Below are positions 26,394-36,539 of a DNA stretch of 64,000 bases, piece by piece. The translations under genes and the position numbers were made by a program. Position 1 is the stretch's first letter. Each line of letters begins with the position of its first letter. The stretch comes from Weissella oryzae SG25 (lineage in GTDB: Bacteria; Bacillota; Bacilli; Lactobacillales; Lactobacillaceae): contig NZ_DF820492.1 in NCBI RefSeq assembly GCF_000691805.2, forward strand, positions 62,001 to 126,000. The letters are read 5' to 3'. Below the pieces are notes generated by a model. The model saw only the letters and a list, made by a program, of their open reading frames with translations, was not told the origin of the DNA and did not search any database.

Positions 26394-27284
26394 ATGGCTT
26401 GGAAAGAAATACAGGAAAATATTGAACAAAATCGCTTGCGCAGAGTTGAAATAAAAGCACAAGCACAAAAAATTTTTAAGCGCGATTGGTTGGGCAACTT
26501 GAGTCTTTGGTTGATGCCATTTGTAACAATGGCCTTGGGCTTGTTTCTTTTAGGTGCTTTAATTGGTGGATTTGTGCGGGTCAAAAGTACAATGGCATTG
26601 ATTGGTGTCTTGTTATTATTCTTCTTGGGCTTATTTTTAATCGGTCTGATTGTTAGCTATGGTCTTCAAGTCATACAGTATCGAGCACTAGCGCAGTGGC
26701 GTGATTCAACAACGAAGGCAGCACCGTTTACTAGTTATTTTCAGCAATTTTTACAGATAGATTGGTTGAAGCGAAGCATTTTAGTCGCCTTTGTGACGGG
26801 AATATTTATAATTTTATGGGGTTTGTTACCTTATTTATTAAATTATGCGGCAGGTGTGCTGACCGGTCTAGCATTTATGACTGGGAGTATGGGTGCTGAT
26901 AGTTCAGGCTTGATTGGATGGGCTTGGATCGTACGCTTAGGTTCTTGGGCTTTGTTTGCTTTGTTAATCTACAAAATTTTAGGTTATACTTTTGGTCCCT
27001 ATTTTATGTTAGATGCAAAACTGCGCGACCGTAGCTTGGGGGGGAGAACGATGCTTAAGCAAGGTTTGGCTTTGGTTAAGGGGCATCGCTTTGAACTACT
27101 GACGGCAGTGGCTTCCTTTTTCTGGTGGTTTATGCTTGTGATTTTAGTAGAGTTTTTATTGTTCCGTTTTGTGAATGATATTGTAGCGGTACTGGCATTT
27201 GCGCTGCTTTGGTCATACATCGGTAGCTATATTACACTGACTTGGACTGGATATTATGAGACATTGAAGGCAACTTCAAAATAA
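26394..27284 (+). CDS. DUF975-family integral membrane protein
   Basis: A 296-aa protein with about six transmembrane helices. The N-terminal helix (RRVEIKAQAQKIFKRDW) and the terminal VAVLAFALLWSYIGSYITLTWTGYYETLK match the DUF975 pattern in firmicutes. The conserved central region YTFGPYFMLDAK-LRDRSLGG precedes a hydrophobic C-terminal half. Family function is unknown; some members lie near envelope-stress genes. It is 83 bases after the oxidoreductase stop, with GGAGAAAAGT before ATG. Confidence 0.82.
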   Translation: MAWKEIQENIEQNRLRRVEIKAQAQKIFKRDWLGNLSLWLMPFVTMALGLFLLGALIGGFVRVKSTMALIGVLLLFFLGLFLIGLIVSYGLQVIQYRALAQWRDSTTKAAPFTSYFQQFLQIDWLKRSILVAFVTGIFIILWGLLPYLLNYAAGVLTGLAFMTGSMGADSSGLIGWAWIVRLGSWALFALLIYKILGYTFGPYFMLDAKLRDRSLGGRTMLKQGLALVKGHRFELLTAVASFFWWFMLVILVEFLLFRFVNDIVAVLAFALLWSYIGSYITLTWTGYYETLKATSK

Positions 27285-27333
27285 GTAAGTGAGGGTTAAT
27301 CGGCAACGATTAGCCCTTTTATTTTCGTTGTCT

Positions 27334-27360
27334 CTTGCACTCTCGTTACCAGAGTGCTAA
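27334..27360 (+). promoter_or_regulatory. CIRCE element (HrcA operator) upstream of the Clp ATPase
   Basis: CTTGCACTC-N9-GAGTGCTAA. The right half is perfect, the left differs at two positions from TTAGCACTC. The 9-base spacer is exact. Confidence 0.8.
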
Positions 27361-27377
27361 TATATAAATAGTGGAAA

Positions 27378-27394
27378 GGTCAATAATGGTCAAA
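27378..27394 (+). promoter_or_regulatory. CtsR operator upstream of the Clp ATPase
   Basis: GGTCAAT-AAT-GGTCAAA matches the CtsR heptad repeat with one mismatch in the left half. It lies 18 bases downstream of the CIRCE element, so the gene appears to be under both heat-shock repressors. Confidence 0.8.
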
Positions 27395-27459
27395 CTACAA
27401 AATAAACGAAATTAACAAGAAAAATATGATGATATATGAATGATTAGGAGGTAGCAAAT

Positions 27460-29568
27460 ATGGCACAAGATCCATTTGCTTTTTCAAATTTTGATGATAT
27501 TTTCCGCATGATGAATAGCGATGCAGCGCGTATGCAGCAAGCAGAGCGTGAACGAATGTTACAAGCACAAGCAATGCAGCAACAGCAACAAGCTAAAGGC
27601 CAAGCAACGGGAAATGAACAAGGTAATTTATTGGAACAATTTGGCATAAATTTGACGCAACTTGCTCGCGAAGGTAAGTTTGACCCAGTGATTGGTCGAG
27701 ATAACGAGATTAAGCGGGTAATTGAAGTTCTAAACCGCCGGACTAAGAATAATCCAGTCTTAATTGGTGAAGCCGGGGTTGGAAAAACGGCTGTGGTCGA
27801 AGGGCTAGCACAAGCAATTGTTGACGGTAGTGTACCTGCTAAGTTGGCAAACAAAGAAGTTATCCGCTTAGATGTGGTTTCGCTTGTGCAGGGCACAGGG
27901 GTCCGCGGGCAGTTCGAAGAACGGATGCAGCAATTGATGAAAGAAGTTACCCAAAGGGCTGATGTAATTCTCTTTATTGATGAGATTCATGAAATTATGG
28001 GTGCCGGAACTGCGGGTGAGGGTTCTTTGGATGCTGGTAATATTTTGAAGCCAGCCCTAGCACGTGGTGAGTTTCAATTAATTGGTGCAACGACTTTGAG
28101 CGAATACCGACAAATTGAAAAAGATGCAGCAATTGCACGGCGTTTTCAAACGATTCAAGTTAATGAGCCGACGGCGGCGGAAGCCTTACTGATTTTGCAG
28201 GGGATTAGAGCACGCTATGAGGCTTACCATCAAGTCCATTATGCTGATGACGCGTTGGCAGCAGCAGTAAATTTGTCTAGTCGTTACATTCAAGAAAGGT
28301 TCTTGCCGGATAAAGCGATTGATTTGTTAGATGAAGCTGGCTCACGTAAGAACTTAACTTTGAAAGTAGCCAATCCAGAGGACTTAAAGCAACAAATTCA
28401 TAATGCAGAAGCGCAAAAGCAGAGTGCTGTTGAGCATGAAGCTTTTGAGCGAGCTTCTAAGCTACGGGATGAAATTAATCGCTTAGAACTACAATTAGAA
28501 GCAATTGAACAGCAAGCACCACAAAAAATTGATGCAGCCATGGTAACAGTAGCAGATATTCAAAAAATTGTTGAAGAACGTACTGGGATTCCGGTTGGTG
28601 ATTTACAAGCAGCTGAACAAAGTCAATTACAAAACTTGGCTGATAATTTAGCCCAACATGTAATTGGCCAAAGTGAAGCCACTAATAAGGTTGCTCGGGC
28701 GATTCGGCGTAATCGAGTTGGTTTCAACAAAACTGGACGACCAATTGGCTCTTTTCTTTTCGTTGGACCAACTGGTGTCGGTAAAACTGAAACGGCTAAG
28801 CAATTAGCCAAAGAGTTATTTGGTACGGCGGACAATATGATTCGCTTTGACATGTCTGAATACATGGAAAAGCATTCAGTTTCTAAATTGATTGGTGCAC
28901 CAGCGGGGTATGTTGGTTATGAGGAAGCTGGTCAGCTAACGGAGGCTGTTCGTCGTCATCCGTACAGTCTGATTTTGCTTGATGAAGTTGAAAAGGCACA
29001 TCCTGATGTTATGAACATGTTCTTACAGATCTTAGATGATGGTCGGCTAACTGATGCACAGGGACGCACAGTATCTTTCAAGGACACGATTATCATCATG
29101 ACTTCAAATGCGGGAACTGGTGTGCAAAGTCCTAAAGTAGGCTTTGAGGCAGAAAAAGTTGCAACTGATAAGCAGAGTAAGGCTGATGTTTTACATCGCT
29201 TAGCTCCATACTTTAGACCAGAATTTTTGAACCGTTTCGATGGGATTATTCAATTTAACCCGTTGAACAAACGTGATTTACTTAATATTACAAGCTTGAT
29301 GCTTGCTGACATGAATAAGACTGTAGCTGAGCATGGTTTACAGGTCACGGTATCAAAAGCAGCTGAGGAACGCCTAGTCGAATTAGGCTATGATCCAAAT
29401 ATGGGTGCGCGTCCTTTGCGGCGGGTAATCCAAGAGCAATTAGAAGATCAAATCGCTGATTTCTATTTAGATCATCCGACACAAAAGGCGCTAGTGGCTG
29501 ACTTAGAAGATAATAAAATTACGATAAAAGCAGCCAAACCAGCTGTTACTAAGGTAAAGGCTAGCTGA
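27460..29568 (+). CDS. clpE: ClpE-type Clp ATPase (HSP100) with Q-rich N-terminus
   Basis: A 702-aa AAA+ unfoldase with two ATPase modules: Walker A GEAGVGKT (103-110) and GPTGVGKT (about 436-443). The middle domain ([22 protein letters not shown]) is UVR-like, as in ClpE. The ClpP-docking loop VGF (560-562, SPKVGFEAE) is present, so it should work with ClpP. Canonical ClpE starts with a zinc-finger; here residues 20-55 are a Gln-rich segment instead, closer to ClpL. It is regulated by both CIRCE and CtsR sites. ClpE rather than ClpL is my choice from the middle domain and VGF loop. Confidence 0.85.
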   Translation: MAQDPFAFSNFDDIFRMMNSDAARMQQAERERMLQAQAMQQQQQAKGQATGNEQGNLLEQFGINLTQLAREGKFDPVIGRDNEIKRVIEVLNRRTKNNPVLIGEAGVGKTAVVEGLAQAIVDGSVPAKLANKEVIRLDVVSLVQGTGVRGQFEERMQQLMKEVTQRADVILFIDEIHEIMGAGTAGEGSLDAGNILKPALARGEFQLIGATTLSEYRQIEKDAAIARRFQTIQVNEPTAAEALLILQGIRARYEAYHQVHYADDALAAAVNLSSRYIQERFLPDKAIDLLDEAGSRKNLTLKVANPEDLKQQIHNAEAQKQSAVEHEAFERASKLRDEINRLELQLEAIEQQAPQKIDAAMVTVADIQKIVEERTGIPVGDLQAAEQSQLQNLADNLAQHVIGQSEATNKVARAIRRNRVGFNKTGRPIGSFLFVGPTGVGKTETAKQLAKELFGTADNMIRFDMSEYMEKHSVSKLIGAPAGYVGYEEAGQLTEAVRRHPYSLILLDEVEKAHPDVMNMFLQILDDGRLTDAQGRTVSFKDTIIIMTSNAGTGVQSPKVGFEAEKVATDKQSKADVLHRLAPYFRPEFLNRFDGIIQFNPLNKRDLLNITSLMLADMNKTVAEHGLQVTVSKAAEERLVELGYDPNMGARPLRRVIQEQLEDQIADFYLDHPTQKALVADLEDNKITIKAAKPAVTKVKAS

Positions 29569-29595
29569 TGATTCTAGAATAATTAATAAAAAGCT

Positions 29596-29632
29596 AAAGG
29601 GCCTAAACTTATATTTTAAGTTTAGGCCCTTT
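29596..29632 (+). terminator. Terminator after the Clp ATPase
   Basis: A 16-bp stem (AAAGGGCCTAAACTTA with TAAGTTTAGGCCCTTT) and a short loop; the T-run is short. Confidence 0.8.
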
Positions 29633-29837
29633 GTGATGACTTATCTTTGTAATATATTTATAAAGAAAGGGTTACTTTTTTAGAGAACGAAAAGCTTGTC
29701 TTTACTTTTGTTATTAAAAACTCATAATAATTTTTTTGAAAAATTATATTAATCACCCAATTTTTATCTAGGTTTTTTCAAAGGTTTTGCATATTTATTG
29801 GCTAGCAAAAATGATGATTTTGTTTAATTTTTAAATT

Positions 29838-29854
29838 TGTAACATTTTTGTAAC
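29838..29854 (+). promoter_or_regulatory. WalR (YycF) box upstream of the LysM/CHAP gene
   Basis: TGTAAC-ATTTT-TGTAAC matches the WalR consensus TGTWAH-N5-TGTWAH with no mismatch. It lies 70 bases upstream of the predicted -35 (TTGATA 29924-29929; -10 TATGTT 29946-29951, 16-base spacer). An additional dyad ACCTGC-N14-GCAGGT (29882-29907) lies between. Confidence 0.75.
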
Positions 29855-29999
29855 CAAAGTAAAGAAAATTAAATATTAATTACCTGCTCATGTAACAAAG
29901 TGCAGGTAGAATAATCCCTGTACTTGATAAAGTTAAAGATTATTTTATGTTAGCATCGTTAAAAGCGGTGGAATTAAACAGTATAGGAGAAATAAAGTT

Positions 30000-30854
30000 A
30001 TGAATTCAATAAAAGGTTCATTATTGGTTGCAGCTGGGGCCGTTGCAACTATCGCTGGTTCACAAGTTGTCGCGTCAGCTGATACGACATACGCCGTAAA
30101 GTCTGGGGATACATTGTATAGTATCGCCGCACGTTACAACTCATCAGTTAATGCTATTGCACAAGCTAATGGTATTTCAAATACTAATTTGATTCTTACT
30201 GGGCAAAACATTAATATTCCTGGTGCTGATTCAAACACTACAAATAACAATAGTAACAACAGCAACAATAACAATGCTGGCAACACAAGCTCATCAGCTT
30301 CATACACGGTTGTTAGTGGTGATACTTTGTATGGTATCGCTTCAAAGCATGGTATGACTTTAGCTAGCTTAGTTCAATTAAACAATTTGAACCCAGCACA
30401 AGTTATCTTCCCTGGACAAGTATTGAACTTGTCAGGTAATGGTAGCTCAACTGATTCAAATTCATCAGCTAATACTGATACAAACGCAAATACGAACAGT
30501 AACTCTAACCAAAACAATACAGTTGTTGATACGACTAACACATACCCATATGGACAATGCACATGGTACGTGAAGTCACAACTATCTTGGGTTGGTAACT
30601 ACTGGGGTAACGCAAGTAGCTGGGCAGCTTCAGCTGTTTCAGCTGGTCACACTGTAAGCAGTGTACCTACTGCTGGTTCAGTTGCTTACTTTGGACCTGG
30701 TGTTCAAGGTGCAGATGCAACTTATGGTCACGTTGCGGTAGTTGACTCAGTCAATGCTAACGGAACTGTTAATATTTCTGAAGCAAACTATCTTGGTTTG
30801 ATTTACCACACACGGACAATTTCAACTTCAGGTTTGTTGTTCATTCACCAATAA
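30000..30854 (+). CDS. Secreted peptidoglycan hydrolase, LysM-LysM-CHAP
   Basis: A 284-aa protein. The signal peptide covers residues 1-27 (cleavage after AVASA-type ASA-27). LysM repeats at about 31-74 and 102-144 (TYAVKSGDTLYSIAARYN; SYTVVSGDTLYGIASKH) bind glycan. Asn/Ser-rich linkers (77-97, 149-175) separate the modules. The C-terminal CHAP domain has its nucleophile Cys187 (YPYGQCTWYVK) and His244 (YGHVAVVDS). It cleaves peptide bonds of peptidoglycan, probably at the division septum. The WalR box upstream fits the known control of wall hydrolases by WalRK. A terminator follows. Confidence 0.93.
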   Translation: MNSIKGSLLVAAGAVATIAGSQVVASADTTYAVKSGDTLYSIAARYNSSVNAIAQANGISNTNLILTGQNINIPGADSNTTNNNSNNSNNNNAGNTSSSASYTVVSGDTLYGIASKHGMTLASLVQLNNLNPAQVIFPGQVLNLSGNGSSTDSNSSANTDTNANTNSNSNQNNTVVDTTNTYPYGQCTWYVKSQLSWVGNYWGNASSWAASAVSAGHTVSSVPTAGSVAYFGPGVQGADATYGHVAVVDSVNANGTVNISEANYLGLIYHTRTISTSGLLFIHQ

Positions 30855-30864
30855 GAAACACATT

Positions 30865-30901
30865 AACTGGCTGGGGATTTTGATTCCTAGCCAGTTTTTT
30901 A
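30865..30901 (+). terminator. Terminator after the LysM/CHAP gene
   Basis: Stem AACTGGCT with AGCCAGTT plus an inner GGGA/TTCC pair, loop TTTTGA, followed by TTTTTT. Confidence 0.85.
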
Positions 30902-30919
30902 TTAAGAAAGGTTACAACC

Positions 30920-31450
30920 ATGCAGACACATTATGAATTTGGTCATATTTGGGTAACTGAAGCAGATGACGAAATAAAGGCCGAGCTTTTTTATAGCCGT
31001 TCAAAAGCAGGTAAGGGTTTTGAAATTACCGAGCTACGTAAAACGGCCGACATGCAAGACAGCGGCATTGAGCGTCAGTTAATGGCAGGTATGATGGATT
31101 ATCTGAAATCACAACTTTGGGATTGGATTGATAGTTATCAAGGCCGGCCATTCTTAAGTGCTGATGGGCGTTATGATGTAATGGGATTCATGCAAGATTT
31201 TTATGGTGAAGTCTTTGGCGTAGATATAACTGATAATCTTACGGGGATGGTTGATCAAATGACCGCTGTACCGTTGGATGCATTGATTCCAGGTGATGCA
31301 GTTTTTTGGGGGCTGGAGACTGAGCCACACCAAGTAGCGATTTACCTAGGTGGTGGGAAAATCATGACTGTTGCCGTGAGCGATGGGAAAATTATCGAAC
31401 AAGCATTGCAACGCTATGATCAGCCAAGTTTTGCACGAACTTTACGCTAA
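30920..31450 (+). CDS. Degenerate YjdJ-like domain fused to a cysteine-less NlpC/P60 domain
   Basis: A 176-aa cytoplasmic protein (no signal). Residues 5-63 align by eye with the YjdJ-type acetyltransferase encoded next door (YEFGHIWVTEAD; AELFYSRSKAG; ERQLMAGMMDYLK), but the acetyl-CoA loop is lost (MQDSGIER instead of LRGRGIAS). Residues 84-176 follow the NlpC/P60 pattern: RYDVMGFMQDFYGEVFG, then LIPGDAVFW, PHQVAIYLGGGKIM and QPSFARTL. The catalytic Cys of DCSGF is Val87; His137 is retained. A strong frame, a ribosome binding site and tight coupling to the next gene suggest it is real and probably non-catalytic. Confidence 0.7.
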   Translation: MQTHYEFGHIWVTEADDEIKAELFYSRSKAGKGFEITELRKTADMQDSGIERQLMAGMMDYLKSQLWDWIDSYQGRPFLSADGRYDVMGFMQDFYGEVFGVDITDNLTGMVDQMTAVPLDALIPGDAVFWGLETEPHQVAIYLGGGKIMTVAVSDGKIIEQALQRYDQPSFARTLR

Positions 31451-31468
31451 AGCTGGGAGGTTTCTAAG

Positions 31469-31750
31469 ATGGAATTTCAATATGAATTGGGACGCCTTTG
31501 GCATGCTGATGCGCAAGGTGTGGTTGATGCTGAATTGCGTTTTTCAATTATTAATGATGGTGCTACTTGGTCAATTGATGAGATTCGGGTTGCCTTTGAG
31601 TTACGTGGTCGTGGAATTGCCAGTGAGATACTAGCACAGCTAGTTGAACGGGCTCGGAATGCTAGAATTACTTTGAAGCCAGTTTGCTCATATGCACGAA
31701 TGCAATTTTTAAAACGGGCAGATTATCAAGCGCTGCAATATAAAGATTAA
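31469..31750 (+). CDS. YjdJ-like GCN5-related N-acetyltransferase
   Basis: A 93-aa compact acetyltransferase. It contains the acetyl-CoA loop FELRGRGIASEIL (residues 50-62) and KPVCSYARMQFLKRADYQ, the family's C-terminal signature. The family acetylates unknown small molecules or proteins. Its N-terminal half resembles that of the preceding gene, indicating a local duplication. It lies 18 bases after that gene, with GGGAGG before ATG. A terminator follows. Confidence 0.85.
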   Translation: MEFQYELGRLWHADAQGVVDAELRFSIINDGATWSIDEIRVAFELRGRGIASEILAQLVERARNARITLKPVCSYARMQFLKRADYQALQYKD

Positions 31751-31762
31751 AAGAAAGTAATG

Positions 31763-31796
31763 AGCGACCATTTTATTAGGTTGCTTTTTCTTTTTA
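31763..31796 (+). terminator. Terminator after the acetyltransferase
   Basis: A 7-bp stem (AGCGACC with GGTTGCT, one G-U), an AT-rich loop and a T-rich tail. Confidence 0.65.
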
Positions 31797-31848
31797 GCAG
31801 AATTTTAAGTTATACTGAAAACAAATAGTTAAAAACGAGGGCAATAAT

Positions 31849-32388
31849 ATGAAGCGTGGATTTGCAATTGTGGATAGATTTAAAGATGCTCAACTAAGTT
31901 TACCTAGCCGGGCTACGCAACACGCTGCTGGGTATGATTTTGCGGCAGCTGAAGATTTTGAATTGCCGTCAATTTGGCGTTTGAATTTTATCAAAATTTT
32001 ATGGCAGATTTGGCAACAAAAATCACCGTCAGCCGACGATTTAGCTGCCGGGCAAGCTGTCTTGAAACCTTATCTAGTACCAACGGGAATTAAAGCTTAT
32101 ATGCAAGACGATGAAGTTTTGATCCTAGCAAACCGTTCGTCAAATCCATTGAAGCGCTCACTAATCCTGCCAAATGGGATTGGGGTAATTGATGCTGATT
32201 ATGTTGATAACCCGCAAAATGAAGGGGAGATTTTTGTACAATTACTTAATTTCTCACTAGGTACAGTTAAAATTAAAAAAGGTGATCGAATTGCCCAAGG
32301 AATATTTATGCCATTCTTGTTAACTGATAGCGATCAGACAGCAAAAAAGCAGGCGCGGGTTGGTGGCTTTGGTAGTTCGGGTAATTAA
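31849..32388 (+). CDS. dut: dUTPase (deoxyuridine triphosphatase)
   Basis: A 179-aa trimeric dUTPase that hydrolyses dUTP to dUMP. The five motifs are readable: I HAAGYDFAAAE, II RSSNPLKRSL, III GVIDADYVDNPQNEGEI, IV KGDRIAQGIFMPF, V RVGGFGSSG. It is longer than minimal dUTPases because of an insertion between motifs I and II (about residues 38-80), typical of lactic acid bacteria. It starts a dut-radA-yacL-gltX cluster; radA follows after 16 bases. Confidence 0.93.
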   Translation: MKRGFAIVDRFKDAQLSLPSRATQHAAGYDFAAAEDFELPSIWRLNFIKILWQIWQQKSPSADDLAAGQAVLKPYLVPTGIKAYMQDDEVLILANRSSNPLKRSLILPNGIGVIDADYVDNPQNEGEIFVQLLNFSLGTVKIKKGDRIAQGIFMPFLLTDSDQTAKKQARVGGFGSSGN

Positions 32389-32404
32389 AAGAGTGAGGTG
32401 AAAA

Positions 32405-33772
32405 ATGGCAAAACAAAAGACCCAGTTTGTATGCTCAAATTGTGGCTATGTATCACAACGCTATATGGGACGTTGTCCTAACTGCGGCGCTTGGGGAACT
32501 TTGGTCGAAGAAGTTATGCAGCCCGAAAAGGCTGACCGTAAGTCACGGGTTAATCTAGCCGGTGAAATTGCGCAAGTTCAAAAATTAACCGAGGTAAATA
32601 TTGAAGAAACTCCTCGTGTTCAAACAAATCTGGCAGAGTTTAATCGTGTCCTCGGTGGTGGCGTTGTGCCCGGATCGATGGTCTTGATTGGTGGTGACCC
32701 TGGAATTGGTAAATCAACACTGTTATTGCAAATTTCAGGTCAACTAGCAAGCACTGGGACGGTTTTGTACGTTTCTGGTGAGGAAAGTGCCAGCCAAATT
32801 AAGTTACGGGCTGAACGGCTGGGTGTAGAACCCGATGCAGATTTCTTTTTGTTCCCAGAAACTGATATGAGTCGTATTAGAAAAGCAATTGACGAAGTGA
32901 AACCAAGCTACGTAATTATTGATTCAATTCAAACGATGCAACAACCTGATGTGCAGTCAGCGGTTGGTTCGGTTGCACAAATTCGTGAAACAACTGCTGA
33001 GCTATTACAAATTGCGAAAACTAATGGGATTACAATTTTTATTGTGGGTCATGTTACAAAAGAAGGAGCAATAGCTGGGCCGAAAATTTTGGAACACATG
33101 GTTGATACTGTGCTTTACTTTGAAGGCGACAACCAGCGCGCTTATCGCTTGTTGCGCGCAGTGAAAAATCGCTTTGGTTCAACAAATGAACTAGGTATTT
33201 TTGAGATGGAACAAACGGGCCTGATTGAGGTTGCTAATCCATCGGATATTTTCTTGGAAGAACGTTTGGCTAATGCAAGTGGTTCGGCGGTTGTGATTGC
33301 GATGGAAGGGACAAGACCAATTATGGTCGAGGTCCAGGCCCTCCTGACTCCTACGGTTTTTGGTAATGCGCAACGGACCGCAGCAGGAATTGATCGCAAT
33401 CGTGTTTCGGTTTTGATGGCAGTCTTGGAAAAACGGGCGAATTTGCTGTTGCAAAATCAAGATGCCTATATTCGAGCAGCTGGTGGTGTTCGCCTTGATG
33501 AGCCAGCCATTGATTTAGCAGTAGCAATTGCTATTGCCTCATCTTACAAGGATGTAGGAACCCAAGCGACCGATGCTTTTGTGGGTGAAATTGGCTTAAC
33601 TGGCGAGATCAGACGGGTGCCAAGAATTAATGAACGTTTACTTGAGGCAGAAAAGATGGGCTTCAAACGTGTCTTTGTCCCTAAGAGTGTGGCGAATGAT
33701 TTGGATGAGGTTTCCTTGCAAATTGTTCCAGTGGCAACGCTAGCGGATGCTTTACGATTGGCTTTAAATTAA
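32405..33772 (+). CDS. radA: DNA repair protein RadA/Sms
   Basis: A 455-aa protein with an N-terminal zinc-finger (CSNCG...CPNCGAW), the RecA-like ATPase Walker [11 protein letters not shown], the RadA-specific KNRFG motif ([11 protein letters not shown]) and a C-terminal Lon-protease-like domain ([19 protein letters not shown]). It processes recombination intermediates. The ribosome binding site GAGTGAGGTG precedes ATG. Confidence 0.96.
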   Translation: MAKQKTQFVCSNCGYVSQRYMGRCPNCGAWGTLVEEVMQPEKADRKSRVNLAGEIAQVQKLTEVNIEETPRVQTNLAEFNRVLGGGVVPGSMVLIGGDPGIGKSTLLLQISGQLASTGTVLYVSGEESASQIKLRAERLGVEPDADFFLFPETDMSRIRKAIDEVKPSYVIIDSIQTMQQPDVQSAVGSVAQIRETTAELLQIAKTNGITIFIVGHVTKEGAIAGPKILEHMVDTVLYFEGDNQRAYRLLRAVKNRFGSTNELGIFEMEQTGLIEVANPSDIFLEERLANASGSAVVIAMEGTRPIMVEVQALLTPTVFGNAQRTAAGIDRNRVSVLMAVLEKRANLLLQNQDAYIRAAGGVRLDEPAIDLAVAIAIASSYKDVGTQATDAFVGEIGLTGEIRRVPRINERLLEAEKMGFKRVFVPKSVANDLDEVSLQIVPVATLADALRLALN

Positions 33773-33791
33773 TTTAGAAAGGAGGCTAACT

Positions 33792-34898
33792 ATGTTAAGA
33801 AAACGATTAATTTTAGGTGCCTATGCCTTAGTTGGTGGTGGGCTGGCAATTTCAATTTTGCCAATTCTATGGCGGATTTTTAAAATTGAACATTTGATTT
33901 GGTTAGCTAATCCGGTGACGGATTTCATTATTGGTGCATTTATTCTTTTTGTAATTGGTATTTATACCTGGCGCTTAGTTGATCGTGGGTTACATCAACT
34001 TGAGGTAGTTTTAAATAAGCAATCACCTTTGACTTTGCTTGTTTCCTCAGTTACTACGATTATCGGTTTGGCTTTGGCAGTTTTGATTTCAACGCCTCTG
34101 ACACGGATGAATAATTTTTTCTTTAGTGCAATTATTCCAGTAATTCTACTAGGTTTGTTTGGATATTTAGGTTTTAGACTAGGTTCTACCAGAATCGATG
34201 AATGGCGGACCTTGATTCCGTCTCTAGCCAAAAGAACCCGTATTCGACCAAGAAAGTCAGACAATGGCAGTGACTTATTAACCGATGAAGAGACTAATTA
34301 TCATCATTATAAGATTTTGGATACGAACATCTTGATTGACGGACGCATCGCAGATCTTGTAAAAACTGGCTTCATTGAGGGAACCTTGTTAGTACCAAAT
34401 TTTGTGCTTTATGAATTGCAATATATTGCAGATGCTGGCGAATCAATCAAGCGAGTACGCGGTCGTCGTGGCCTCGATATTTTGAATGAATTACGCGAAA
34501 CTGATGCAGTACCCCTTGAAATGTGGGAAGGCGACTACGATGACATTAAAGAAGTTGACGAGAAGTTGATTCGCCTTGCTAAGGATGTTAATGGCATTCT
34601 TGTAACGAATGATTATAATTTAAATAAGGTTGTGACTTTTCAAAATGTTGAAGTATTAAACATTAATGAGCTTGCTGGTGCCCTACGTCCACGCGTTGTT
34701 GTGGGGGATAAAATGCGGGTACAATTGGTTCGTAATGGAACTGAACGTAAGCAAGCGGTCGGATATTTAGATGACGGAACGATGATCGTTGTTGAAGACG
34801 GGCGTAATCATTTGCAAGAGAATGTTACGGTCGAAGTTACATCGTCACTGCAGACCGATGCTGGGCGGATGATTTTTGGAAATTTGGTAGAAAATTAA
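33792..34898 (+). CDS. yacL: YacL-like PIN/TRAM-domain membrane protein
   Basis: A 368-aa protein with four N-terminal transmembrane helices (about residues 8-120), a cytoplasmic PIN-type nuclease domain (ILDTNILIDGRIADL, then VTNDYNLN with the acidic residues of the active site), and a C-terminal TRAM domain (VVVGDKMRVQLVRNG...). Family members probably act on RNA at the membrane. The ribosome binding site is AGGAGGCTAACT. It sits between radA and gltX as in many firmicutes. Confidence 0.93.
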   Translation: MLRKRLILGAYALVGGGLAISILPILWRIFKIEHLIWLANPVTDFIIGAFILFVIGIYTWRLVDRGLHQLEVVLNKQSPLTLLVSSVTTIIGLALAVLISTPLTRMNNFFFSAIIPVILLGLFGYLGFRLGSTRIDEWRTLIPSLAKRTRIRPRKSDNGSDLLTDEETNYHHYKILDTNILIDGRIADLVKTGFIEGTLLVPNFVLYELQYIADAGESIKRVRGRRGLDILNELRETDAVPLEMWEGDYDDIKEVDEKLIRLAKDVNGILVTNDYNLNKVVTFQNVEVLNINELAGALRPRVVVGDKMRVQLVRNGTERKQAVGYLDDGTMIVVEDGRNHLQENVTVEVTSSLQTDAGRMIFGNLVEN

Positions 34899-34980
34899 AG
34901 TTACCGGCCGAAAAGCCGAACTTTGTGCTATATTAGAAAACAGTTACTAAAATGATATTGTCATTGAGGAGTTGAAATTC

Positions 34981-36471
34981 ATGGCTGACAAGAAGAAAGT
35001 ACGCGTTCGATACGCGCCATCACCTACTGGACATTTGCATATTGGAAATGCTCGGACTGCTTTATTTAATTGGTTATATGCTCGGCACAACAAAGGCGAG
35101 TTTGTAATTCGGATTGAGGATACGGACACTGCACGTAATGTTGCTGATGGTGAACAATCACAGTTGGATAACTTGAAGTGGCTTGGCCTTGATTGGGATG
35201 AATCACCAGCTAACCCAGGTAAGTATGGGCCTTACCGGCAGTCAGAACGTTTGGCGATTTATAAGCCACTAATTCAAGAACTATTGGATAAGGGACTTGC
35301 ATATAAGTCATACAAGACATCTGAAGAGTTGACGGCGGAACGTGAGGCACAGATTGCAGCTAAAGAAGCTCCACACTATGTCTATGAGTATGCGAACATG
35401 TCAGCTGAAGAAATTGCAACGGTTCAAGCTCGGGCCGAAGATGCCGGCTTAAAGCCAGTTGTACGTTTCCGGGTGCCAGTTGAGAAGACCTATGCTTGGG
35501 ATGATATTGTTAAGGGCCACGTTGAGATTGGCGCCAACCAAGTTGGTGGTGATTGGGTCATTCAAAAGGCTGACGGTATGCCAACCTATAACTTTGCTGT
35601 GGTGGTTGATGATCACATGATGGAAATTTCGCACGTATTGCGGGGAGACGATCACGTTTCAAACACACCTAAGCAATTGATGATTTACGAAGCCTTTGGC
35701 TGGGAAGCCCCAATTTTTGGACATATGACTTTGATTGTTAACTCAGAAACTGGAAAAAAGTTGTCAAAGCGTGACGAAACAATTTTGCAGTTTATTGAGC
35801 AATACCGCAACTTAGGTTATTTGCCAGAAGCAATGTTGAACTTCATCGTTATGTTGGGTTGGGCACCAGTTGGTACCGAAGAAATTTTTACTAAGCAACA
35901 ATTGGTTAAAATTTTTGATGAAACTCGTTTGTCAAAATCACCAGCTAAGTTTGATAGTAAGAAATTAGCCTGGGTAAACAATCAATGGATTAAGAAGGCC
36001 GATGAGCCACGCGTATTTGCTCAAATGGTTGAGAACTTAATCAGTGCTGGCTTAGTTACGGCTGAAGAGTTATCAACTGAGCGGATGCAATGGTTGCGTT
36101 CAGTTATCAATATGTATAAAGAGGGTGTTTCATATACCTCAGAAATTGTTGACTTAGTTAAGCCAGTCTTTTTTGCAATGCCAGCCGCAGATGAAATTCC
36201 AGCATCAGCTAAGGAATGGATGGCCGCTGATACCGCTCGACCAGCGCTAGAATTATTTGCACAAAAGTTAGCTGCGATGCCAGTCTTCTTATCAGTTGAT
36301 ATTTTAAAGGCGATTCGCGAAGTTCAAAATGAGCTTGGTATTAAAGGCCGTGAGCTTTGGAATCCACTACGAATCGCAACAACCCGTCAAGAAGATGGTC
36401 CAAATTTGGGCGATTTGATTGAGTTACTTGGCCGTGAGCAAGCCATTGCTAACATTAACGAGTTTTTGTAA
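34981..36471 (+). CDS. gltX: Glutamyl-tRNA synthetase
   Basis: A 496-aa class I synthetase. HIGH motif HIGNA ([20 protein letters not shown]) and KMSKS-like motif KKLSKRDE are present. In this clade a non-discriminating enzyme often also charges tRNA-Gln; no glnS is in this window. I chose ATG at 34981 after TTGAGGAGTTGAAATTC; an in-frame TTG nine bases earlier is less likely. A terminator follows. Confidence 0.95.
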   Translation: MADKKKVRVRYAPSPTGHLHIGNARTALFNWLYARHNKGEFVIRIEDTDTARNVADGEQSQLDNLKWLGLDWDESPANPGKYGPYRQSERLAIYKPLIQELLDKGLAYKSYKTSEELTAEREAQIAAKEAPHYVYEYANMSAEEIATVQARAEDAGLKPVVRFRVPVEKTYAWDDIVKGHVEIGANQVGGDWVIQKADGMPTYNFAVVVDDHMMEISHVLRGDDHVSNTPKQLMIYEAFGWEAPIFGHMTLIVNSETGKKLSKRDETILQFIEQYRNLGYLPEAMLNFIVMLGWAPVGTEEIFTKQQLVKIFDETRLSKSPAKFDSKKLAWVNNQWIKKADEPRVFAQMVENLISAGLVTAEELSTERMQWLRSVINMYKEGVSYTSEIVDLVKPVFFAMPAADEIPASAKEWMAADTARPALELFAQKLAAMPVFLSVDILKAIREVQNELGIKGRELWNPLRIATTRQEDGPNLGDLIELLGREQAIANINEFL

Positions 36472-36496
36472 TTTGAATTAGCAAGCAACAAAAATA

Positions 36497-36539
36497 AAAC
36501 CAAACTACTTTTCTAGTAAGAAAGGGTGGTTTGGTTTTT
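36497..36539 (+). terminator. Terminator after gltX
   Basis: Stem AAACCAAACTAC with GTGGTTTGGTTT (one G-U), a long loop and TTTTT. Confidence 0.82.
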
